This document shows, piece after piece, positions 25,972 to 33,474 of a stretch of 64,000 bases of DNA. This DNA comes from DASQFQ01 sp963730115 (GTDB taxonomy: Bacteria; Actinomycetota; Thermoleophilia; Solirubrobacterales; Solirubrobacteraceae). Under the pieces are notes generated by a model. The model did no database searches. It saw nothing but the letters and a program-made list of their open reading frames with translations, and was not told the DNA's origin. Within the stretch, counting starts at the first letter, position 1; the number at the start of each line of letters is the position of its first letter. The stretch spans positions 62,001 through 126,000 of the forward strand of contig CAVSQM010000012.1 of the NCBI GenBank assembly GCA_963730115.1, in the 5' to 3' direction. Position numbers and translations under genes: made by a program.

Positions 25972-28494
25972 TCAGAGACGGCGCGAAAGCGACAGCGCGA
26001 CGCGTCCGGCGGCGGCGATCGCGAGCCCGATCGCTGCGACGCCGACCGTGATGCGGGCCGCCCCGGCGGTCAGCGGGTCGACTCCGAGCGTGGCCCCGGC
26101 CTGGGTGAGGGACAACACGCCCGCGCTGGCGACGGCGACGAGCGCCCACGCCGGGAACGCCACGTTCCGCCGCCACGACAGACCCGGCCGGGCGCGCAGG
26201 CTCCAGGCGATCGCCACGTTCGCGATGAGCCACCCGGCCACCGCGGCCGCGATCGCCATGTCGATGCCCCACCGCTCGTGGACGATCAGGAACGCCGGCA
26301 GCACCGCGGCGGTGAGCGCCACGGCCGTGAGCACGATGGCGGACAGCTGCGTGTCGTCGAGGAACCGGCGCGCGGGATCGCGCGGGGGACGGTCCATCGC
26401 GCCGGGCGCCGGCGGCTCGGAGACGAAGGCCACCGACGCGCCGACGTCCATGAAGAGCTCCAGGATCACGATGTGGACCGGGTGGAACGGGGCGGGCAGC
26501 CCCAGCACCAGCGGCACGGCGACCACGACGACGAGCGCGATCTTGGCCCCGAGGTAGAAGGCGACCGCGCGCCGCAGCTGGGAGGCCAGGCCGCGACCGC
26601 CCGCCACGGCGTCCACGATCGTGGGGTAGGCGTCGTCGACGAGCACGAGATCGGACGCCTCGCGGGCGAGATCGGTCCCGCGCGCGCCCATCGCGATGCC
26701 GACGTTCGCCGCGGCGAGCGCCGGCGCGTCGTTGACGCCGTCGCCGGTGACGGCGACCGCCTCGCCGCGGTCCTGGAGGACCCGCACGAGCCGCAGCTTG
26801 TCCTCGGGCGTCGCCCGGGCGATGACGGCCTCGCCGCGCAGCCGCTCGGCGAGCTCGTCGTCGTCGAGGGCGGCGAGCGGCGCGCCGCCGAGCATGACCG
26901 CGGGACCATGAACGCCGGCCTCGCGGGCGGCCGCCGCAACCGTCTCCGGGTGATCGCCGCTCACGACGATCGTCCGCACGCCCGCGCGGGCCAGCTCGGC
27001 CACCGCATCGCGCACGTCGGGTCGCAGCGGATCGCGGAACGCGGCCAACCCCACGAACGTGAGCTCGTGCTCCGCGTGCGCGGCATCCTGCGGAACCGCG
27101 GCGTCGTGACGCTCGGCCACGGCGATGACCCGCAGCCCGTCGTGCGCGAGCTGCGCGACGCGCGCGAGCACCGACGCCCGCTCCGCCTCGGTCACGCTGC
27201 ACGCGTCGAGCACGGCCTCCGGCGCTCCCTTCGCGGCCACCCACGCTCCATGCGGGTCGCGCCACACCGCGCTCTCGCGCTTGCGCAGGGGATCGAACGG
27301 ATACCGGCCCAGGCGTTCGCTCGACGCGCGCCCGCCTGCTGCCTCCACCAGCGCTCGATCGACCGGGTCCTGCGCGGCCGCCGCCCCGTGGGCCGCGGCC
27401 GCGACGGCCAGCACGCGCTCGCGGTCGCCCTCGATGTGCTCGATCTCGAGCCGGTTCTCGGTCAGCGTCCCGGTCTTGTCGGCGAGCAGCACGGTCATCG
27501 CTCCGACGGACTCGGCGGCGCGCAGCCGGCGGAGGAGCACACCGTGCTGCGCCAGGCGCAGACCGCCGATCGCCACGAGCACGGTCACGAGGATCGGCAA
27601 CTCCTCGGGGATCGTGGCGAACGCGAGCGTCAGCCCGTTGAGCAGCATCTCGCGTGCGGGCTGGCCGCGGAGCACGCCGATGAGCGGCACGACCACGCAC
27701 GCCGTCACCGCCACGATGAGCGCCGCGCGCGCCAGCTCGGCCATCGCGCGCTGGAGCGGCGTGGGCGGCTCCCGGGCCTCCGCGACGAGCCGCCCGAGGC
27801 GGCCGATCTCGGTCTCGGCGCCGACCGCGACGACAACGCCCTCGCCGGCGCCGGCCACCACGACGCTGCCGGCGTAGAGCAGCGAGGACCGCTCGGCGAG
27901 CGGCGCGTCCGCGTCGACCGGCTCGGGCCCCTTGGCCGCCGCGATGGGCTCGCCCGTCAGCCTGGACTCGTCGGTGGCGAGGCCGTCGGCCTCGACGACG
28001 CGGGCATCGGCGGCGACGACGGTGCCGGCTTCGACGAGCAGCACGTCGTCGATGACGAGCGCGTCGGCCGGGACTGCGGCCACGGCACCGTCCCGCCGGA
28101 CCAGCGCATTGGGGGCGCTCAGGTCGCGCAACGCGCGAAGCGCGCGCTTCGCCCGGACCTCGGAGATCGCCTCGACGGCGCTGACCAGCGCGATGATGAC
28201 GAAGATCGCGATCGCGTCGCGCAGCTCGCCGAAGATCGCGGAGAGCACGCCGACCACGACGAGCAAGAGCTGAAGCGGCTCCACGACCGACTCGGCCAGC
28301 TCCTTGAGGATCGCCACGGTCTGGCTGCCCTCGGTGCGCACGACCGCCGCGCCGCTCCGCTGCTCGACCTCCTCGGCCGTCAGGCCGCCCGGGCGACCGC
28401 CGGTCCGCTCCCAAAGGACCGCGAGCGGCTCAGCATGGGCCGCCACGACCGGCTCCCGATCGGCGGGACGCGCGGTCGGCGTTGCGCGCGCCAT
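25972..28494 (-). CDS. P2-type cation-transporting ATPase
   Basis: An 840-residue P-type ATPase. It has an N-terminal cation-ATPase domain, actuator motif TGEP (180-183), membrane motif FATIPEELP (PEELP 296-300), phosphorylation motif DKTGTLT with D339, and the hinge motif TGDGVNDAPALAAANVG. The C-terminal block of membrane helices includes DVGASVAFVSEPPAPGAMDR. The arrangement and PEELP motif place it in the Ca2+-ATPase-like P2 group. A calcium or manganese export role is likely but not proven. It lies upstream of the CaCA exchanger on the same strand and is divergent from the ChrB-domain gene. Confidence 0.88.
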   Translation of the reverse strand: MARATPTARPADREPVVAAHAEPLAVLWERTGGRPGGLTAEEVEQRSGAAVVRTEGSQTVAILKELAESVVEPLQLLLVVVGVLSAIFGELRDAIAIFVIIALVSAVEAISEVRAKRALRALRDLSAPNALVRRDGAVAAVPADALVIDDVLLVEAGTVVAADARVVEADGLATDESRLTGEPIAAAKGPEPVDADAPLAERSSLLYAGSVVVAGAGEGVVVAVGAETEIGRLGRLVAEAREPPTPLQRAMAELARAALIVAVTACVVVPLIGVLRGQPAREMLLNGLTLAFATIPEELPILVTVLVAIGGLRLAQHGVLLRRLRAAESVGAMTVLLADKTGTLTENRLEIEHIEGDRERVLAVAAAAHGAAAAQDPVDRALVEAAGGRASSERLGRYPFDPLRKRESAVWRDPHGAWVAAKGAPEAVLDACSVTEAERASVLARVAQLAHDGLRVIAVAERHDAAVPQDAAHAEHELTFVGLAAFRDPLRPDVRDAVAELARAGVRTIVVSGDHPETVAAAAREAGVHGPAVMLGGAPLAALDDDELAERLRGEAVIARATPEDKLRLVRVLQDRGEAVAVTGDGVNDAPALAAANVGIAMGARGTDLAREASDLVLVDDAYPTIVDAVAGGRGLASQLRRAVAFYLGAKIALVVVVAVPLVLGLPAPFHPVHIVILELFMDVGASVAFVSEPPAPGAMDRPPRDPARRFLDDTQLSAIVLTAVALTAAVLPAFLIVHERWGIDMAIAAAVAGWLIANVAIAWSLRARPGLSWRRNVAFPAWALVAVASAGVLSLTQAGATLGVDPLTAGAARITVGVAAIGLAIAAAGRVALSLSRRL

Positions 28495-28562
28495 GCAACG
28501 GATGATACGTCTCGGAGTGAGCCCCAGGACCGATCGCCCGCGTCTGGGATCATGGCGACCCC

Positions 28563-29168
28563 GTGGCGCGTGACTGGCTGCTGATCACCGTCTCAACCCC
28601 GGGCGGGGGAACGTCGACGCTGCGCGTCTACGCATGGCGCAATCTGCGGAGCCTCGGCGCCCACTACCTGCAGCAGTCCGTGTGCCTGCTGCCGGCGACG
28701 CCGAAGACCACACGCGCCGTCGCCCGGCTCGTCACTCGCTTGCGCGCGGAGGGAGGTCACGGCGAGATGCTGCGCATCGCCCTGACCGACTCCAAGCAGG
28801 AGGCGGCGGTCATCGACGCCATGCAGCGCGAGCGGACCGATGAGTACCGCGAGGTGGTCGGGAGCACGCAACAGTTCCACGAAGAGCTTCAGTTCGAGCG
28901 GCGCCGCGGCCGGGCGATGTACACCGAGCTGGAGGAGTCCGACGCCGACCTCGCCCGCCATCAGAAATGGCTCGCGGCGATCCGCGTGCGCGACTACTTC
29001 GACGCGCCCGGCGGCGAGGAGGCCGCCGCGGCCGTCGCGTCATGCGAGGAGGCGCTCGCTCGCTTCGAGAGCGAAGCGCTGTCCGCGGAGCTCGACGACT
29101 CCACGTCGGACGCCGGGCCCGCCCTGCGCGCGGTCGACGCGCCCGGCCCGCCTCGAGACTCGACCTGA
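28563..29168 (+). CDS. ChrB N-terminal-domain protein
   Basis: A 201-residue protein resembling the N-terminal domain of chromate-resistance regulator ChrB: DWLLITVSTPGGGTSTLRVY, AWRNLRSLGAHYLQQSVCLL and later MQRERTDEYREVVGSTQQFH. It lacks the C-terminal ChrB domain, and no chrA chromate transporter is nearby, so a direct chromate role is doubtful. The GTG start has no strong ribosome site. The second half is rich in Glu/Ala with a likely coiled coil (EELQFERRRGRAMYTELEES). It converges on the antiporter gene with five bases between them. Confidence 0.75.
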   Translation: MARDWLLITVSTPGGGTSTLRVYAWRNLRSLGAHYLQQSVCLLPATPKTTRAVARLVTRLRAEGGHGEMLRIALTDSKQEAAVIDAMQRERTDEYREVVGSTQQFHEELQFERRRGRAMYTELEESDADLARHQKWLAAIRVRDYFDAPGGEEAAAAVASCEEALARFESEALSAELDDSTSDAGPALRAVDAPGPPRDST

Positions 29169-29173
29169 GACGC

Positions 29174-30391
29174 TCAACGCGCCAGGAGCCGCCTGGACGA
29201 CATCCGCTGGAGCACAGGTGTCGTCGTGAGTGTGGTCACGATGGCCATGAGCGCGAACAGCGTGAAGAGCCGATCATCGATCAGGCCCAGGTCGCGCCCG
29301 ACGGTGAGCAGCACGATCTCGATCAGGCCGCGCGTGTTCATGAGGACGCCGACCGCCGCGGAGTCGCGGGCCGCCATTCCGCCCGCGCGAGCTCCGGCGA
29401 AGGCACCGAAGAACTTCCCGGCGCAGGCGGCAGCCAGGATCAGGGCGAACGCGACGAGGTCACTGGATCGCAGCCCCGGGATGTCCACCCCCATCCCCGC
29501 CGTCACGAAGTAGATCGGAGCGAAGACGGCGACCACTGCCGCCAGCCGCCCCCGCGCCTCCTCCTCCGTCCGCCTGGGCATCGCGACGCCGACGAGGAAG
29601 GCGCCGAAGACCGCGTGCAGGCCGATCGCGTCCGTAACGTACGCCCCGGCGAAGGCGATCGGCAGCACGAGCGCCTCGCGCGCCGCCGTCGGATGCCGCA
29701 GAAGCCGCTGCAGCAGCGGCCGGACCACCAGCCACACGACGGCGACGAACGCCGCGCACTCGGCCACGATGCGCACGTACTCCCACGCGCTGCTCGACGC
29801 CAGCACGGCGAGCGCGAACGCGAGCACGCTCCAGCCGACGACATCGTCGATCGCCGCGGCGGTGAGCGCGAGCACGCCCACCGGCGTCGCGTCCATCCGC
29901 GTATCCCTGAGGATGCGCGCGAGGACCGGGAACGCGGTCAGCGACAGCGCCGTGCCGATGAAGAGGGCGAACGGCCAGAACGGCACCGCCTCTCCGGCCA
30001 CGGTGCCGTGCTCAGGGTGGAGATAGGTCGCGAGCCCGAGCCCGAGTAGGAACGGCAGCAGGATGGACGCGATCGAGACGGTCGCCGCCGCGCCCTCCTG
30101 ACGACGGACGAGGCGCAGGTCGAGGTCCCAGCCGATCGTGAACATGAACGCGGCGAGCCCGAGCTGACCGATGAGCTGGAGCACCTCACGCGCGTCGGCC
30201 GGGAACAGCGCCTCGGACGGATCCCCCGGCAGCGCTCCGAGCAGCGTCGGCCCGAGCGCGATCCCCGCGGCGATCTCGCCGATCACGGCCGGCTGCCCGA
30301 TCCGTGCGAACAGCAGCCCACCCGCCCACGCGGCGACGAGGATCACCGCGACGTCGATCAGGACCCGCCCGGTCGTGGCGGTGGCAATCAT
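29174..30391 (-). CDS. CPA2-family cation/proton antiporter
   Basis: A 405-residue integral membrane antiporter of the KefB/NapA type with about 12 predicted helices. The ion-binding double Asp lies in TAAAIDDVVGWSVLAFA, and other family segments are VIGEIAAGIALGPTLLG, FMFTIGWDLDL, LSLTAFPVLARIL and MNTRGLIEIVLLTVGRDLGL. The C-terminal TrkA-N/RCK regulatory domains found in KefB are absent. It starts 10 bp after the ATP-grasp ligase and is probably the last gene of the signalling operon, making it a plausible effector or a companion for pH or ion homeostasis. Confidence 0.88.
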   Translation of the reverse strand: MIATATTGRVLIDVAVILVAAWAGGLLFARIGQPAVIGEIAAGIALGPTLLGALPGDPSEALFPADAREVLQLIGQLGLAAFMFTIGWDLDLRLVRRQEGAAATVSIASILLPFLLGLGLATYLHPEHGTVAGEAVPFWPFALFIGTALSLTAFPVLARILRDTRMDATPVGVLALTAAAIDDVVGWSVLAFALAVLASSSAWEYVRIVAECAAFVAVVWLVVRPLLQRLLRHPTAAREALVLPIAFAGAYVTDAIGLHAVFGAFLVGVAMPRRTEEEARGRLAAVVAVFAPIYFVTAGMGVDIPGLRSSDLVAFALILAAACAGKFFGAFAGARAGGMAARDSAAVGVLMNTRGLIEIVLLTVGRDLGLIDDRLFTLFALMAIVTTLTTTPVLQRMSSRRLLAR

Positions 30392-30401
30392 CCGCCGGCC
30401 G

Positions 30402-31970
30402 TCAGAGCGGTGGCAGCGAAGGCTCTGCCGCCGGCGCCGCCTCCTCGCGGATCACCCGCTCGGCGCGGCGGAACAGGGTGTCGGCGTGATCGCGGCTGTC
30501 GCCGACGGCCGTGAGCCCGACCTGGCCGAGCTCGGCCAAGCCTCCCATCATGTGGAACACGACGCCCGTCTCCCGAGCCTGGTGGAACTGGAGGCCGTGC
30601 CGGACCGCCACATCGAAGAGATCGTCGAGCGTCACGCCGCGCAACCGGTCGTCTTCCAGGTGGTCGGTCGCGACGAGGTGCTTCTCCCGCCCGCTGGGAG
30701 CGATGAACAACGCGGTGGCGGGGTCGTACTCGCCGTCCGTCAGGAACTGGAGAGTCAGGAACGGGTGCGTGGTTCCGCCCTTGCGCAGGTTGACCTCGAT
30801 CGCGTAGGGCGTCCAGCCGCCGTCCGTGTCGCGCACGACGACGAAGTCGAGCGCGAAGCGGCCGAGCACGCCCGCCTGCGCGAGCCGGTCGCCGACCTTG
30901 GCCGCTTCCTGCGTGATGGCCCGCGCGTATCCGAAGTCCGCCGGGAAGCGGCAACCCAGGTAGGTCTGACCGCTCGGGCCGCCGAGGAGCTGATCGTGGG
31001 TCGAGAGCAGCTCGACCTCGCCGAGCGGAGTGATCCGCAGCTGCACGCTGGGGCTGCGTATCTCGACGCCGCCGACGCGCTCCTCGACGATCCCGCCGTC
31101 CTCGCCGAAGCGGGAGAGGTACCACGGGAGGGTGACCGCGGAGTCCTCGAACTCCATCGCCTCGACGCGGCGAGCGAGCTCGGCTCGCTCATCCGGCGCG
31201 GCCGGCGACGGGAGCTCGCGGAGGTTCACGACCGCGTTGCCGCGTCCTGCCACGCCGTCGTTGAGCTTCACGATCGCCGTCGTGACCGCGGGCTTCGTCG
31301 CCCGCATCCGCGCGAGCGCGTCGACGATGCCGTCGAGGTCGCGGATGTCCTCGTACCCGATGGGGTGCGGAACGCCGGCCTCGGCGAACAGCCGCCGGCA
31401 GCCGGTCTTGGTGCCGAACGGCAGGTGGGCAGGATCGGCGCCGTACAGCGGAATGCCGAGGCTGAGCGCGAGATCGCGCTCGCCCCCGGCCGTCGTGTAC
31501 GGGATCAGGTGGCTCCGCTCGGGGTCCGGGATCAGCTCGCGGATCTTCGCGAGCACCCGCGGGCGCTCGAGCAGCTTCTCGACCAGCGAGCGGGCCCGGC
31601 CGTCGTCGGTCGTGACCATGTGCAGCCGCGCGCGCGCCTGCTGCGGGATCACGCCCGGGAGCAGCGCGAGGTAGTACTCGATGACGCTCTCGGAGACCGG
31701 GCGCCCCGTCACGTAGATCACTCGCATCCGCGGCTTGCGCAGCAGGAGCAGGAGAAACAGCATCCGCTCCTCCAGGTTCTGCAGCGCGGTCCCGGTGTGC
31801 GTCGCGTCCGGCACGACCGAGGGCACCACGACGATCGACTCCCCCGCCTGGTTGAGCCGCATGGCGTCCCAGAGCGGCACCAGCCGCTCCTGGAGCCGCG
31901 CGAAGCGGACGGCGCGCTCCTGCTCGCTGAGCTCGCTCAGGCGTGGCGCGGTGCCGAGGGCGCCGGTCAT
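30402..31970 (-). CDS. PGM1-like ATP-grasp peptide ligase
   Basis: A 522-residue protein related to pheganomycin ligase PGM1 and other ATP-grasp carboxylate-amine ligases. The N-terminal half includes AGESIVVVPSVVPDATHTGT, FLLLLLRKPRMRVIYVTGRP and PGVIPQQARARLHMVTTDDG. The ATP-grasp half has FGTKTGCRRLFAEAGVPHP, AIVKLNDGVAGRGNAVV and the metal-binding AIEVNLRKGGTTHPFLTLQF. It should couple a carboxylate to an amine with ATP hydrolysis; the substrates are unknown. The start (MTGALGTAPRL) overlaps the cyclase stop, so it is the fourth gene of a signalling operon, which is odd company for a peptide ligase. No candidate precursor peptide is seen beside it. Confidence 0.8.
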   Translation of the reverse strand: MTGALGTAPRLSELSEQERAVRFARLQERLVPLWDAMRLNQAGESIVVVPSVVPDATHTGTALQNLEERMLFLLLLLRKPRMRVIYVTGRPVSESVIEYYLALLPGVIPQQARARLHMVTTDDGRARSLVEKLLERPRVLAKIRELIPDPERSHLIPYTTAGGERDLALSLGIPLYGADPAHLPFGTKTGCRRLFAEAGVPHPIGYEDIRDLDGIVDALARMRATKPAVTTAIVKLNDGVAGRGNAVVNLRELPSPAAPDERAELARRVEAMEFEDSAVTLPWYLSRFGEDGGIVEERVGGVEIRSPSVQLRITPLGEVELLSTHDQLLGGPSGQTYLGCRFPADFGYARAITQEAAKVGDRLAQAGVLGRFALDFVVVRDTDGGWTPYAIEVNLRKGGTTHPFLTLQFLTDGEYDPATALFIAPSGREKHLVATDHLEDDRLRGVTLDDLFDVAVRHGLQFHQARETGVVFHMMGGLAELGQVGLTAVGDSRDHADTLFRRAERVIREEAAPAAEPSLPPL

Positions 31971-33094
31971 GCCCGCGCCCGTGCCTCGTCGAGACCGACG
32001 ACGTTGTAGGCCCGCGCGGGCTTGGAGAAGCCGCGGAGGCTCAGCTCGCCGAGCGAGTCGACGACGGCGACCTCCTCGACGGCCGAGAAGACCCGTTGGC
32101 TGATGAGGATCTGGCGGCCCTGCGCCTCGGCGCACAAGCGTGCCGCGAGGTTGGTCACGCTGCCGATGGCCGTGTAGTCGGAGCGGCCCTCGAAGCCGAC
32201 TTGGCCGAGGGTCGCGTGGCCCTGCGCGATCCCGACGCCGAAGTCCAGGGCGTAGTCCCTGCGGGCCCATCCCTCGGCCAGCTCCGCGACGCGGCCGCGC
32301 ATCGCCAGCGCCATGCGGACCGCGCGCTCCGGTGCGTCGGGGCAGTCGAGCGGGTCGTTGAAGATGACCATGAGCCCGTCGCCCGTGAAGCGCTCGAGCG
32401 TGCCGTCGAAGCGGTGGACGAGGTCGCCGAGCGCGGCGTGGTACTCGCTCAGCACGGCCATGACGTCCTCCGGCTCCACGGTCTCGGAGAAGCTCGTGAA
32501 GCCGCGCAGGTCGCAGAAGACGACGGTGATCTCGCGACGGTGGCTGCGCAGGAAGGCGTCGTCGCCGGACGAGACCACGAGCTCCGCGAGCTGCGGCGGC
32601 AGGAAGCGCCGCAACCGGCCGAGGCGCTCGAGGGCCTCGACCTGCGCCTGGACCCGCTGCTCGAGCTCGCGGTTCCAGGCCGCGAGCTCGTCGGACTGCG
32701 CCTCGATCGTGTCGTGGTAGCGCTTGATGCGCAACAGCGAGTGGACTCGCGCAAGCAGCTCCGCCTGGTCGAACGGCTTGGCGATGAAGTCGTCGGCGCC
32801 CGCCTCGATCGCAGCGAGCTTCTCCTGCTCGCCGCTGGCGGTGATCATCACGACGGGCAGGAAGCTGGTCGAGGCGTCGGCGCGGAGCGCCCGGCAGACC
32901 TCGTAGCCGTCCATCTCCGGCATCAGGATGTCCAGCAGGACGAGATCGACCGGCTCTGCGGCGACGCGCTCGAGCGCCTCACGACCCGAGTTCGCCGCGA
33001 TCACGTGGTGGCCGCGGGGGGTCAGGATCGCCTCCAGCAGCCGCACGTTCTGCGGAAGGTCGTCGACCACGAGGATCCGCGGGGAGTCGGTCAT
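31967..33094 (-). CDS. Receiver domain-adenylate/guanylate cyclase fusion
   Basis: A 375-residue soluble signalling enzyme. A CheY-like receiver (1-122) with phospho-acceptor D55 in LVLLDILMPEMDG is joined by a helical linker (123-165) to a class III nucleotide cyclase domain. The metal-binding aspartates are D195 (VVFCDLRGFTSFSE) and D239 (FTGDGLMVIFND), followed by SDYTAIGSVTNLAARLCAEA. Phosphorylation by the upstream histidine kinase would be expected to control cNMP synthesis. Overlaps with the response regulator upstream (33091) and the ligase downstream suggest strict co-expression. Whether it makes cAMP or cGMP cannot be told. Confidence 0.9.
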   Translation of the reverse strand: MTDSPRILVVDDLPQNVRLLEAILTPRGHHVIAANSGREALERVAAEPVDLVLLDILMPEMDGYEVCRALRADASTSFLPVVMITASGEQEKLAAIEAGADDFIAKPFDQAELLARVHSLLRIKRYHDTIEAQSDELAAWNRELEQRVQAQVEALERLGRLRRFLPPQLAELVVSSGDDAFLRSHRREITVVFCDLRGFTSFSETVEPEDVMAVLSEYHAALGDLVHRFDGTLERFTGDGLMVIFNDPLDCPDAPERAVRMALAMRGRVAELAEGWARRDYALDFGVGIAQGHATLGQVGFEGRSDYTAIGSVTNLAARLCAEAQGRQILISQRVFSAVEEVAVVDSLGELSLRGFSKPARAYNVVGLDEARARA

Positions 33095-33474
33095 ACCTGC
33101 GCTCCTGCGAGTGCGGCGGCGACCTGGCGCGGAAGCTCGCGGATGTCCAGCGGCTTCTCGACGTAGTCGTCGAAACCGCAGGCCAGGAAGCGCTCGCGAT
33201 CGGTCTTCATCGCGAACGCCGTGACCGCGATCACCGGAATGCTCGCGGTGGCCGGATCCGAGCGGAGGCGCCGGAGCGCCTGGACGCCGTCCATGTCCGG
33301 TAGCTGCACATCCATCAGCACCACCCCCGGGCTCTGCGTGGCCGCCAGCGCGAGCCCGTCCTCGGCGGTGGCCGCCTCGAGCGTGGCGAACCCCGCGTGA
33401 TTGAGGACATCGCGCGCGAGCTTCAGGTTGCGCTCGTTGTCCTCGATGATCAGGACGACCGCTCGCTCGCTCAT
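33091..33474 (-). CDS. Single-domain response regulator
   Basis: A 127-residue stand-alone receiver of the DivK/CheY type: acidic pocket E11/D12, phospho-acceptor D55 in VVLMDVQLPDMDG, switch Thr in VIAVTAFAM, and Lys in DDYVEKPLDIREL. The frame is open upstream, but the ATG at 33474 overlaps the histidine kinase stop and gives a standard N-terminus (MSERAVVLIIEDNERN). With no output domain it would shuttle phosphate between the hybrid kinase and the receiver-cyclase, or act by protein contact. Confidence 0.9.
   Translation of the reverse strand: MSERAVVLIIEDNERNLKLARDVLNHAGFATLEAATAEDGLALAATQSPGVVLMDVQLPDMDGVQALRRLRSDPATASIPVIAVTAFAMKTDRERFLACGFDDYVEKPLDIRELPRQVAAALAGAQV

Noticed and set aside
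24898..28584. A 1228-codon open frame on the plus strand, with similar long frames elsewhere
   Set aside because: It is antisense to the exchanger and P-type ATPase; the sequence is Arg/Asp/His-rich shadow translation as expected in G+C-rich DNA, with no domain.
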